Source: Bacteroidota bacterium (GTDB lineage: Bacteria > Bacteroidota > Bacteroidia > NS11-12g > UBA9320). From it: 64,000 nucleotides of DNA. Every line of letters starts with the position of its first letter. Positions within the stretch are counted from its first letter, which is position 1. Where the stretch lies: positions 1 to 64,000 of the forward strand of contig JABWCE010000010.1 in NCBI GenBank assembly GCA_013359235.1. The letters run 5' to 3'. The position numbers and the translations under genes were made by a program. Under the pieces are notes generated by a model. The model saw only the letters and a program-made list of their open reading frames with translations, was not told where the DNA came from and ran no database searches. Below, piece after piece: positions 9,663 to 18,735 of the stretch.

Positions 9663-12082
9663 GAGGAAAATTGAGAAATATAATTTCAATATTAATATTA
9701 TTGAGCATAGCTGTAACATACACAGCTCATGCACAAGTAATTTTGCCTCTTGCCACAGGGCAAAAAAACTCTATAAATGTAATTTGTTCTTCAAACGATA
9801 AATTTTATGTAGTTACAAAAACTGCAAGCAAATATGAAATAATGAAATGGGATGGTAATTTTTGGATAAATTCATATTCAATTCCTCAAAGTTATTTTGA
9901 TAATCTCTCTTCTGCTTTTGATTCTATTGCAGCAAAAAGTATTTGCAGGTTTAAAAATGAAACTTATGTAGCTTTTACAAATATTAATAATGGTAAGTTA
10001 TTAATTATTAAATCAAAAGATAAAGGTTGGGAAAAGATAAATACTGAAAATTTTACAGCAGAAAAAAATCTTGAATTTTTAAACTCCTCAAAAGATTTGC
10101 TCTTGTGCGGCAATATCACCGCAAATAATGTATCAGTTTCAATAATAAAAATTGAAAATGAAAAATGTACAGTATATGCTCCAAACCCGCCAGATCAAGG
10201 AATTTCTGATTATTTTACTGATTTTGAATACAGTGACAACAAGATTTGGGCTATTGGACTATTTGCGACACCTTTTGACCCATACAACAAATCCTTTAAA
10301 GTATTTGAAAACAACACGTGGAAATCTATTACAAACTCGCCATACAACAATGGTTTTGAAGGTTTCGGAAAATACAATGACAGTTTGATTGTTACAGGCG
10401 TTGATTTTGATGGTTATATAAATTTTAGTATAAAATCCAACAACTGGAAAGAAATTTCGAATGGAATGAACGAATGGAAAGTAAAATCGGTTTCGGATAT
10501 TCATCAAGTAAAAAATCTCCTTTGGGTAGCGGGACGATTTGAAAACATCAAAACCGGTAAATTTGCTAGTATTGCATGTTGGAATGGAAATTTGTGGACT
10601 ATACCTTCTTTAGATTATATTGGTAATGATTTACAAATTGCGGGAGAAAATGAAATATATCTTTCGGGAAGTTTTTTAAATCACCAAGGATTACTATTGA
10701 ATAAAACAGGAAAGATTGAAATAGACAAGGGTTTACTTGCCGGGAAAGTATTTTTTGACAATAATCAAAATTGTACACAGGAAATTGACGAAAACAATTT
10801 ACAAGGAGTTTACATTAAAATATTGCCCGAAAATATATATGTACCAACTGATTTCAATGGTAATTACACAATACCTGTTGATACAAAAATTACACAACAT
10901 TTAATTAGTGTTGAAGCACCAAAATATCATATTTCTACATGTGGAACAAAAATCATAAATCATAATGGTCAAAATACAAATGCCGGGATAGATTTCGGTA
11001 TATTATCTTATGGTTCACATAATGATATTTCAATTAAATTGAGCGATTTCACAGGATGGAGAGCCCGACAGGGTTTTGATGAATTTTATCAGATTTGCGT
11101 TACAAATAAAGGAACTCAAAATATTGACGAATTAAAAATAGAATTTACACCCGATGATGCTGTTAACTTTACTGAATTTAGTATAATTCCCAATGAAAAT
11201 ACAGGCAAATCGTATATTTGGAAAATATTAAATCTTAAAAAAGGTGAGTCAATTCTTATTAAAGCAAAAGCCAATATTCCTGTAGAATTAAAGCTTGATG
11301 AGAAAATAAGACATTTTGCAAAAGTTTCGATTATTGAGTTGAATGACGAAGATATAACAAACAATTTTGATACCTTAACACAAAAAATTGTTGCAGCAAT
11401 AGATCCAAACGATAAAAATACAAAACAGGAATATAAAATAACTCCTCAAACAAATCTGATTGATTACAAAATCAGATTTCAAAATACCGGTAACGATACA
11501 GCTTATAATATTCAAGTTATAGATACCTTAGACCCTAATTTTGCTATAAGTATGCATGGTGTTTATATGAGTTCGAGCCACAAATACGAACTTGCCCCTG
11601 TTGCTTGGCTACAAAACGGAAAATATCGCTATAAATATGCATGGATTTTCAGAGATATTTTGTTGCCCGACAAAAACACAAACAATGAACTTAGCCAAGG
11701 ATTTATTGATTTTAATATAAACTTAAGTGATAAACTTGAAATAGGTACTTACATTAAAAACAAAGCATACATTTATTTTGATTTTCAGGAACCTGTAATT
11801 ACTAATGATGCAATAAATCTGGTTTCTAATTCAACAAACACATTAAAAATAAAAGCAGGCAAAATAACTGTTTTGCCCAATCCGGCACACAATTATTTAA
11901 GTATTTCGAATGCTGAAACTAATGAAATTAATATATCAATAAAAAATATTCTTGGCCAAACTCTTATAATAAATTCAATTCCACGTAAAAGTGCCATTAA
12001 TATTGATATTTCAAAATTTAATTCAGGAATTTATTTTTTACAAGCAGAAGGATTTTTGCCTATAAAATTTATCAAAAATTAA
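9659..12082 (+). CDS. T9SS type A sorting domain-containing exported protein with DUF11/DUF7619-like C-terminal region
   Basis: Signal peptide; DPNDKNTKQEYKITPQTNLIDYKIRFQNTGNDTAYNIQVIDTLDPN; C-term ITVLPNPAHNYLSISNAETNEINISIKNILGQTLI...FNSGIYFLQAEGFLPIKFIKN. Overlaps upstream gene by 4 nt. Confidence 0.85.
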   Translation: MRGKLRNIISILILLSIAVTYTAHAQVILPLATGQKNSINVICSSNDKFYVVTKTASKYEIMKWDGNFWINSYSIPQSYFDNLSSAFDSIAAKSICRFKNETYVAFTNINNGKLLIIKSKDKGWEKINTENFTAEKNLEFLNSSKDLLLCGNITANNVSVSIIKIENEKCTVYAPNPPDQGISDYFTDFEYSDNKIWAIGLFATPFDPYNKSFKVFENNTWKSITNSPYNNGFEGFGKYNDSLIVTGVDFDGYINFSIKSNNWKEISNGMNEWKVKSVSDIHQVKNLLWVAGRFENIKTGKFASIACWNGNLWTIPSLDYIGNDLQIAGENEIYLSGSFLNHQGLLLNKTGKIEIDKGLLAGKVFFDNNQNCTQEIDENNLQGVYIKILPENIYVPTDFNGNYTIPVDTKITQHLISVEAPKYHISTCGTKIINHNGQNTNAGIDFGILSYGSHNDISIKLSDFTGWRARQGFDEFYQICVTNKGTQNIDELKIEFTPDDAVNFTEFSIIPNENTGKSYIWKILNLKKGESILIKAKANIPVELKLDEKIRHFAKVSIIELNDEDITNNFDTLTQKIVAAIDPNDKNTKQEYKITPQTNLIDYKIRFQNTGNDTAYNIQVIDTLDPNFAISMHGVYMSSSHKYELAPVAWLQNGKYRYKYAWIFRDILLPDKNTNNELSQGFIDFNINLSDKLEIGTYIKNKAYIYFDFQEPVITNDAINLVSNSTNTLKIKAGKITVLPNPAHNYLSISNAETNEINISIKNILGQTLIINSIPRKSAINIDISKFNSGIYFLQAEGFLPIKFIKN

Positions 12083-12765
12083 CCTGCCACAGCCAAAAAC
12101 ACTAACCCTATTTTAACATTATTAATATTTATCAAAGGCTGGCAACAAGCCTCAATTGTTGCTCCTGTTGTAAAAACATCATCTACAAGCAACAGGTTTT
12201 TGTCTTCAAATAATGCAGGATTTTTAACAATAAAATTTGTTGAAACATTTGTCCAGCGTTCAAAACGTTTTTTTCGAGTTTGAGTTTGAGTATTTGAAAT
12301 TCGAATAAGATTATTTTCCAAAACCGGAATTTTTAGAACCTCACACAAGCCTTTTGAAATTTCGGCACTTTGATTATAACCGCGTTTTCTTAGCTTGGTT
12401 TTGTGCAATGGAACGGGTACTATGTAATCAACTTCTTTTATAAATTTTTCATTTATAATCATAAATCCAAGCCTTTTACCATAAAATATACCTATATCTT
12501 TTCTGTTTTTATATTTCAAAAAATGCAGTATTTGTTGAGTTATTCCACCTTTTTTAAAATTTAAATAATATGCCGCAAATTCAATATTTACTCTGCCCCA
12601 TAAAGATTTAATAATTTTATTTTCTGTAAAACTTTCATTATCCGAAACAGGAAGTTGAGCTTCGCAAAATGTACAAATAATCTTTTCGGTTTTTACAAGA
12701 TTTTGATTGCAATAAATACATATTTCGGGAAAAAATAAATCAATAAGACCCTTTAGAAAATTCAT
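12079..12765 (-). CDS. comF: ComF family protein (phosphoribosyltransferase domain)
   Basis: N-terminal zinc-ribbon CIYCNQNL...CTFC, VPVPLHKTKLRKRGYNQSAEISKGL, PRTase loop LLLVDDVFTTGATIEAC. Internal ATG at 12765 avoids overlap with the divergent gene (ORF track start 12906). Confidence 0.88.
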   Translation of the reverse strand: MNFLKGLIDLFFPEICIYCNQNLVKTEKIICTFCEAQLPVSDNESFTENKIIKSLWGRVNIEFAAYYLNFKKGGITQQILHFLKYKNRKDIGIFYGKRLGFMIINEKFIKEVDYIVPVPLHKTKLRKRGYNQSAEISKGLCEVLKIPVLENNLIRISNTQTQTRKKRFERWTNVSTNFIVKNPALFEDKNLLLVDDVFTTGATIEACCQPLININNVKIGLVFLAVAG

Positions 12766-12831
12766 ATCTTTATATAATTTCAACATTGTAAATAAAGCAT
12801 ATTTATTTCTTAAAAAACAACTGTAAGCAAT

Positions 12832-12839
12832 TAAATTTG
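12832..12839 (+). promoter_or_regulatory. Putative -7 element TAAATTTG 4 nt upstream of the thiL-like ATG
   Basis: TAAATTTG matches the Bacteroidota TAnnTTTG consensus; no convincing -33 box seen. Confidence 0.4.
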
Positions 12840-12843
12840 CGTA

Positions 12844-13869
12844 ATGTTTGAAAATTCTGAAAAAACGAATATCGAAAAAATAGGCAAAAACAAGCTTATT
12901 GCGCATATTTTGTCATTAAATGAAAATAAAAACCCACAAGTGATTGTACCGCCTGGTGACGATGCAGCAATTATAAAATTTTCTGACAATGAAAACCTTG
13001 TTGTTTCATCAAACATAATAGTAGAAAATGTAAATTTTGATTTAGTATATACTCCATTGAAACACCTGGGGTATAAAACAGTAACCACTACTATTAGCAA
13101 CATTTATGCTATGAACGCCAAGCCTGAGTACATATTAATTAATATAGCTTTTTCGAGCAAATACACTCTCGAAGCTATTGAAGAAATTTACAGCGGGATA
13201 TATTTTGCTTGCAATAAATACAATATTATTCTTGCCGGAGGAGATATAAACACATCAGTAAAAGGACTTACCCTATCTGCAACAGCAATAGGAAAAATAT
13301 GCCCAAACAAAGAGGTATTAAGGCAAAATTGCAAAGTTAGCGATATACTTTGTGTAACTGGCGATTTGGGAGCTGCGTATATGGGGTATCATTTGCTCGA
13401 AAGAGAAAAAAGAGTTTTTTTGGCAACACCAGATTTTAAACCCGATATTGAAGGATATGATTATATTGTGTCACGACAACTAAAGCCCGAAGCAAGAAAC
13501 GATATTATTGAACTTTTTGAAAAAGAAAATATTTTGCCAACTTCTATGACTGATTTGAGTAGCGGGCTTGCAGATGGATTAAAAAAAATATCAAGTAAAT
13601 CAAAAATCGGATTTGATGTATTTGAAGAAAAATTGCCAATTGATGGCCAAACATTGCAGCTTGCAAACGAAATGAACCTTGATGCAACAATGTGCATTTT
13701 AAATGGAGGCGAAGATTATGAGTTACTTTTTACAATAGGTCAGATTGATTATGAAAAAATTAAAAACAATATAGATATTACTGCAATTGGTTATGCTACA
13801 TCAAATGAACACTCGTGCAACCTTATAACAAAAGATGGTTCAAGAAAAGAAATACGAGTATTAAATTGA
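12844..13869 (+). CDS. thiL: Thiamine-monophosphate kinase (ThiL)-like protein, divergent in several conserved acidic motifs
   Basis: PPGDDAAIIKF, YTPLKHLGYKTVTTTISNIYAMNAKPEYILI, GGDINTS, MTDLSSGLADGLKKI, NGGEDYELLFTI: AIR synthase/ThiL fold; several Asp to Asn/Ser substitutions noted. Confidence 0.82.
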   Translation: MFENSEKTNIEKIGKNKLIAHILSLNENKNPQVIVPPGDDAAIIKFSDNENLVVSSNIIVENVNFDLVYTPLKHLGYKTVTTTISNIYAMNAKPEYILINIAFSSKYTLEAIEEIYSGIYFACNKYNIILAGGDINTSVKGLTLSATAIGKICPNKEVLRQNCKVSDILCVTGDLGAAYMGYHLLEREKRVFLATPDFKPDIEGYDYIVSRQLKPEARNDIIELFEKENILPTSMTDLSSGLADGLKKISSKSKIGFDVFEEKLPIDGQTLQLANEMNLDATMCILNGGEDYELLFTIGQIDYEKIKNNIDITAIGYATSNEHSCNLITKDGSRKEIRVLN

Positions 13870-14000
13870 TATAAATAGCCTGAATTACAACAAGATTTAA
13901 AAAGTTTACGTTTTTTTTTAGTTATTTAAAATATAAACTTTGAAAATTGTTTAAAATAATGCAAGTTTGAAAGTTAAAATAAATATAAAGCTAAAAGAGT

Positions 14001-16553
14001 ATGTTTAACTCATTTACAAAAACAACAATATTATCACTGGCTATTTTAATTATATTGGGATCGTGCAATCCGCCCAGCGTTCAAAAAGCAAATCAGCACT
14101 ACAAAATGAAAGAATATGCAGTAGCGGCAGATATGTATGCAAAAGTTTATAAAAATTCAAAAACACCCAAAAAAGATAAACTTACATCAGCCATTAATGC
14201 AGCCGAAGCTTATTATTACAACCACGATTACAAAAATGCTTTGAAATGGTATTCTATTGCCATACAAAAAGGAGCAAAAGACCCAATGTTTCACTACAAA
14301 ATGGGCGAATGTCTTAAAATGACAGGTAAATATACTGAAGCTATCCTCAAATTTCAGGAATACAGAAAAATGCAGCCCGAAGACCCAAATTCTGCAATAA
14401 TGATAGAGGGTTGCGAACTAGCATTGAAATTGAAAGATGCCAAAACAAGATATCATATTCAAGAATTTAAACCAGCAAATGAACCATCAGGTTCAAAAGT
14501 TAAATCAGATGATTTTTCGCCAATGTGGGCAAATAAAAAACGTACAGCAATTGTATTTACTTCAGACCGTCCTAAAGGTGAAAGCTCAGCCCAATATAAA
14601 TGGACAGGCAGAAAATACACCGACCTTTGGATGATTGAAGGACAAGGCAAAAAAACAACAGTAAAATGGGGCGAAGCAGTTTTATTACCAGGTGCAAATA
14701 CCGATTACAACGATGGTACAGCAACATTTGATGAGAAATTTACCAAAATGTATTTTACACAGTGCAATGGAATAAAAGGAAACGAAAAAAAATGTAAAAT
14801 ATACGAAGCCAGAAAAAGTGGAAAAGAATGGGATATTACTCCCAAGCCGCTTCCTTTTTGCACTGATAAATACAACTACGGACATCCCTCGCTTTCGGCA
14901 GATGGAGAAAAACTCTATTTTGCTTCAGATATGCCAGGAGGTTTGGGCGACACAAATACACATGATATTTGGGTAGTAAATTATGTTAAAAGAGGTAAAA
15001 CATGGGGCGATCCTGTAAATTTAGGACCTGTAATAAATACAAAAGCTAATGAAGTTTTCCCATATATTTTTGAAGACGGAACATTGTATTTTTCATCTGA
15101 TGGGCACCCCGGTTTAGGAGCATTAGATATTTTTTCGGCTAAGGGCAGTGGACTTGACTGGGAAAAGCCAGAAAATATGAAATCGCCACTTAACTCTGCA
15201 GGTGATGATTTTGGGTTAATTTTAGATCCAACAAAAGAAAAAGGATATTTCACATCAAACCGCAGCGCTTCTGGTAAAGCTGATGATAATATCTACGAAT
15301 TTTGGATGGATCCACTAGTATTTACTCTTTCGGGCGTGATTACCGATTGTAAAGATGGAAAAAAACTTACAAAAGCATTAGTAATAATCAGTAATAACCA
15401 CGACTCTTCTAAAATTAGAGTATATACCGATAAAAACGGATATTACAAGGTTACTCTTAAAGTAAATACAAAATATGAATTATTTGCATCAAAAAGAGAT
15501 GAATATTATTACGATAGCAAAGAAGAATACGTTTCAACTATGAATCTTGAACAATCACAAGATTTCAAAAGAGATTTTTGCTTGAAAAATCAGTGTAATG
15601 ATATCTTTATACTTCCAATTTACTATGGCCTCGACTCTTCCAATATTTACACTCGTTCAGAGTCTAAAAGAGTACTCGATGATTTGATAGCAACACTTAA
15701 AAAATACCCCAAAATGGCAATAGAGCTTGGTACACATACCGATTGCCGTAATACATTTGACTATAACAAAGCCCTGTCACAACGCAGAGCCGACTCGGCT
15801 GTTGCTTACATTATTAAAGGCGGAATTAATCCATTCAGACTTGATGCAAGAGGATATGGAGAATCTCAATTGGTAAATATATGCGAATGTGAAGGTGGTA
15901 AAGTAGTTCCATGTACCGAAGATGAACATCAACAAAACAGAAGAGCTGTTGTAAAAGTAATGAATTGCGATTTTAAGTGGACAAAAGAAACTATAAAAGT
16001 GATGAACGATTCTGCACTTACCGGAGGTCCCATTAACAGCCCATTTCTTGCAGATGCACGGAAAAAATATTTAGAAGATAAGAAAAATTTACCTAAACAA
16101 GAGCTAGACCCCAACAGCAAAGAAGCAAAACAAGCTTTGATTGACGAAATGAAGGAGAAATACGATATGATTCCCGTTACAAAATCGAGAGATAAATACA
16201 GTGTAATGGGTAAAATTGGAAAAAAATCAATAAAATTTGATTTCGATTCTGAAGAAACAGGTATTATAATTCCCGAAGCTACAGTTGTACAACTTATTAC
16301 ATCAAAAAGCATAACAGTTAATGATTTTATTGAAAGTGCAAAACCTTACCAATTACCTGATGGTACAAAAATTAAAGGAAAATCATTTGATGTAAAAGAA
16401 ATAGCTTTTGGCGATATTAAATTTACTAATGTTAGATGTGTTGTAGGCACAGGTAGCATTAAAAAGGCAATTTTAGGAACATCTATTTTTGAAAATTATT
16501 TATCTGTTACCATAGAAGGCAATAATTTGTTACTCGAAAAAAAGCCTAAATAG
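14001..16553 (+). CDS. PorE-like T9SS-associated lipoprotein: TPR, PD40/WD40-like propeller, carboxypeptidase-regulatory-like and OmpA domains plus a C-terminal retropepsin-like domain
   Basis: Lipobox LGSC; TPR region (YYNHDYKNALKWYSIAIQKG); PD40 (GHPSLSADGEKLYFASDMPGGLGDTDIW-like); GVITDCKDGKKLTKALVIISN; OmpA IELGTHTDCRNTFDYNKALSQRRADSAVAYII; extra C-term ...ILGTSIFENYLSVTIEGNNLLLEK. Confidence 0.85.
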   Translation: MFNSFTKTTILSLAILIILGSCNPPSVQKANQHYKMKEYAVAADMYAKVYKNSKTPKKDKLTSAINAAEAYYYNHDYKNALKWYSIAIQKGAKDPMFHYKMGECLKMTGKYTEAILKFQEYRKMQPEDPNSAIMIEGCELALKLKDAKTRYHIQEFKPANEPSGSKVKSDDFSPMWANKKRTAIVFTSDRPKGESSAQYKWTGRKYTDLWMIEGQGKKTTVKWGEAVLLPGANTDYNDGTATFDEKFTKMYFTQCNGIKGNEKKCKIYEARKSGKEWDITPKPLPFCTDKYNYGHPSLSADGEKLYFASDMPGGLGDTNTHDIWVVNYVKRGKTWGDPVNLGPVINTKANEVFPYIFEDGTLYFSSDGHPGLGALDIFSAKGSGLDWEKPENMKSPLNSAGDDFGLILDPTKEKGYFTSNRSASGKADDNIYEFWMDPLVFTLSGVITDCKDGKKLTKALVIISNNHDSSKIRVYTDKNGYYKVTLKVNTKYELFASKRDEYYYDSKEEYVSTMNLEQSQDFKRDFCLKNQCNDIFILPIYYGLDSSNIYTRSESKRVLDDLIATLKKYPKMAIELGTHTDCRNTFDYNKALSQRRADSAVAYIIKGGINPFRLDARGYGESQLVNICECEGGKVVPCTEDEHQQNRRAVVKVMNCDFKWTKETIKVMNDSALTGGPINSPFLADARKKYLEDKKNLPKQELDPNSKEAKQALIDEMKEKYDMIPVTKSRDKYSVMGKIGKKSIKFDFDSEETGIIIPEATVVQLITSKSITVNDFIESAKPYQLPDGTKIKGKSFDVKEIAFGDIKFTNVRCVVGTGSIKKAILGTSIFENYLSVTIEGNNLLLEKKPK

Positions 16554-16577
16554 TAGCAAAATAGAAATTTACTCTGA

Positions 16578-17747
16578 ATGTCTGAAAAATACCTAAAACG
16601 CGGTGTTTCATCGCAAAAAGAAGATGTTCACTCGGCAATAAAAAATCTTGATAAAGGTTTATATCCAAATGCTTTTTGTAAAGTTACCCCCGATTATTTA
16701 GGAAATGATGAAGAATGGTGCAATATAATGCACTCTGACGGAGCAGGTACAAAATCGAGCATTGCTTATATATATTGGAAAGAAACCGGTGATTTATCAG
16801 TTTGGAAAGGTATTGCTCAAGACGCATTGGTTATGAATCTTGATGACCTAATGTGCGTTGGAGCTTCAAGTAATTTCTTACTTTCATCTACTATTGGTAG
16901 AAATAAATTTAAAATTCCGGGTGAAGTGATTTCGGAAATCATAAATGGTACCGAAGAATTTTGCCAATTGATGGAGTCTTATGGTATAAATATTAAAAAT
17001 ATGGGAGGCGAAACCGCCGATATTGGTGACTTGGTTAGAACCATAGTGGTTGACAGCACATTTACTGCAAGATTAAAGAGAAAAGAAGTAATAGAGATAG
17101 ATATTAAACCAGGTAATGTTATTGTTGGTTTATCATCTTTTGGAAAAACAAATTACGAAACAGAATACAATGCAGGTACTGGAAGCAATGGACTTACATC
17201 AGCCCGACACGATTTACTCGATTCATCTTACAAAACCAAATATCCCGAAAGTTTTGATACTTTATCCAATTCAGATTTATTTTACACAGGAAAATTCAAA
17301 CTTACAGATAATTTACCCGGAACAAATATAAATATTGGTAAAGCTATACTATCGCCAACCCGTACATATTCGCCATTTTTAAAAGAAGTTATTAATGAGT
17401 ATCGCGGTAAAATAAACGGAATAATTCATTGCACAGGAGGCGGACAAACTAAGGTAATGAAATTTGTAAAGAATATTAAAATAATAAAAGATAAATTATT
17501 ACCCGTTCCACCATTATTCGAAACTATACTAAACACAACTCAAACCTCTGCCAAAGAAATGTTTGAAGTATTTAATATGGGGCATCGTATGGAAATATAT
17601 ACCGACTTGAAAACTGCCGAAAATATTGTAAATTCTTCAAAAAAATGGGGTATAGATAGTAAAATTATTGGTGAATGTTTATCATCTAAAAGTAAAGAAT
17701 TAAAAGTTTTTTATCAAAACGAATTTTTAACTTGGAATTATGAATAA
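16578..17747 (+). CDS. purM: Phosphoribosylformylglycinamidine cyclo-ligase (AIR synthase)
   Basis: HSDGAGTKSSIAYIYWKETGDLSVWKGIAQDALVMNLDDLMCVGA; MGGETADIGDLVRTIVVDST; GIIHCTGGGQTKVMKF; FNMGHRMEIY. Confidence 0.93.
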   Translation: MSEKYLKRGVSSQKEDVHSAIKNLDKGLYPNAFCKVTPDYLGNDEEWCNIMHSDGAGTKSSIAYIYWKETGDLSVWKGIAQDALVMNLDDLMCVGASSNFLLSSTIGRNKFKIPGEVISEIINGTEEFCQLMESYGINIKNMGGETADIGDLVRTIVVDSTFTARLKRKEVIEIDIKPGNVIVGLSSFGKTNYETEYNAGTGSNGLTSARHDLLDSSYKTKYPESFDTLSNSDLFYTGKFKLTDNLPGTNINIGKAILSPTRTYSPFLKEVINEYRGKINGIIHCTGGGQTKVMKFVKNIKIIKDKLLPVPPLFETILNTTQTSAKEMFEVFNMGHRMEIYTDLKTAENIVNSSKKWGIDSKIIGECLSSKSKELKVFYQNEFLTWNYE

Positions 17748-17763
17748 ATTTTATATAAATTTG
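17732..17763 (+). promoter_or_regulatory. Putative Bacteroidota promoter TTG-N21-TAAATTTG
   Basis: TTG at 17732-17734, TAAATTTG at 17756-17763, upstream of the ATG at 17794. Confidence 0.4.
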
Positions 17764-17793
17764 AAATTTAGAAATCATTAAAAAAATATAGAA

Positions 17794-18660
17794 ATGAAAA
17801 AATTACTAGTTTTAGCAACAATTGTTAGTTTAGCTTTATTCTCATGTAAAGATAAAGGTGGTGACGGTGATGGTACAGATGATGGCAGTGGAAAAGCTCC
17901 GGAAACTTATACATCAAAAGTATTATTAGAATATACTACTTGTGCAAAATGCCCGTATTGTCCTGATGGTCCTATTTATGCTGATAAACTTGTTACTTCT
18001 TATGGTGCTGATGTTGTATATTCAGTAGCAATGCACAACACATACCAAGGAAATGATGCTATGGTTACCACAGAAAGCCAATCTTTTTCTGATGCATACT
18101 CAGCAGGTAATCCTACTGGAATGATTAACAGAATTGGTGGAAAATGCGAATCTCGTTCAAATTGGTCTGGCAAAGCAGCAGGTGTAACAGGTGAAGATGC
18201 AAAATGTGGATTAGCAATTGATGCAAGCAAAAAAAATGGTGCAGTTTATACTGTTAAAGTAAAAGTTGGAGTAGGTAAAAATGATTTACCTGCAGGTAAA
18301 TATTATGTTATTGCTTACTTATCTCAAAAAGAAATGACAGGTTCAGGTGATGGTTGGGATCAATCAAATGGATACAATACAACATCAACACATGTTTTGT
18401 ATAATAAAGGAAATCCTCTTAAAAATTATATTCACCATAATGTTTTCAGAAAATCATTAAACACAATGAACGGTACATTGATAGCTTCTGATAAAATGAA
18501 AGCAGGTTCAATTAGCGAATATAGTTTTGACTTAGATATGGCAGGCTTAGATGCTGCAGGACATGATATTACTGCTTTTGTTTATTTCAAAAGTGTAAGT
18601 GCTCCTTATGTTGAAAACGTTCAACGTGTAGCATTAGGCAGCAATAAAAATTTCGATTAA
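17794..18660 (+). CDS. Omp28-related lipoprotein (thioredoxin-like fold)
   Basis: Lipobox LFSC; VLLEYTTCAKCPYCPDGPIYADKL...GNPTGMINRIGGK, typical of the Omp28-related family. Confidence 0.82.
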   Translation: MKKLLVLATIVSLALFSCKDKGGDGDGTDDGSGKAPETYTSKVLLEYTTCAKCPYCPDGPIYADKLVTSYGADVVYSVAMHNTYQGNDAMVTTESQSFSDAYSAGNPTGMINRIGGKCESRSNWSGKAAGVTGEDAKCGLAIDASKKNGAVYTVKVKVGVGKNDLPAGKYYVIAYLSQKEMTGSGDGWDQSNGYNTTSTHVLYNKGNPLKNYIHHNVFRKSLNTMNGTLIASDKMKAGSISEYSFDLDMAGLDAAGHDITAFVYFKSVSAPYVENVQRVALGSNKNFD

Positions 18661-18678
18661 TAAAAATTTATCATAATT

Positions 18679-18713
18679 AAAAAGCCTGCATTTTCAGTGC
18701 AGGCTTTTTTTTT
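18679..18713 (+). terminator. Rho-independent terminator (usable on both strands)
   Basis: AAAAAGCCTGCA-TTTTCAG-TGCAGGCTTTTTTTTT between convergent genes. Confidence 0.88.
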
Positions 18714-18735
18714 GTATTAATTTTTTGTGTAAAAA

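Noticed and set aside
15929-16312. 127-aa antisense ORF under the PorE-like gene
   Set aside because: Antisense to a confident CDS; hydrophobic composition is explained by complement codon bias.
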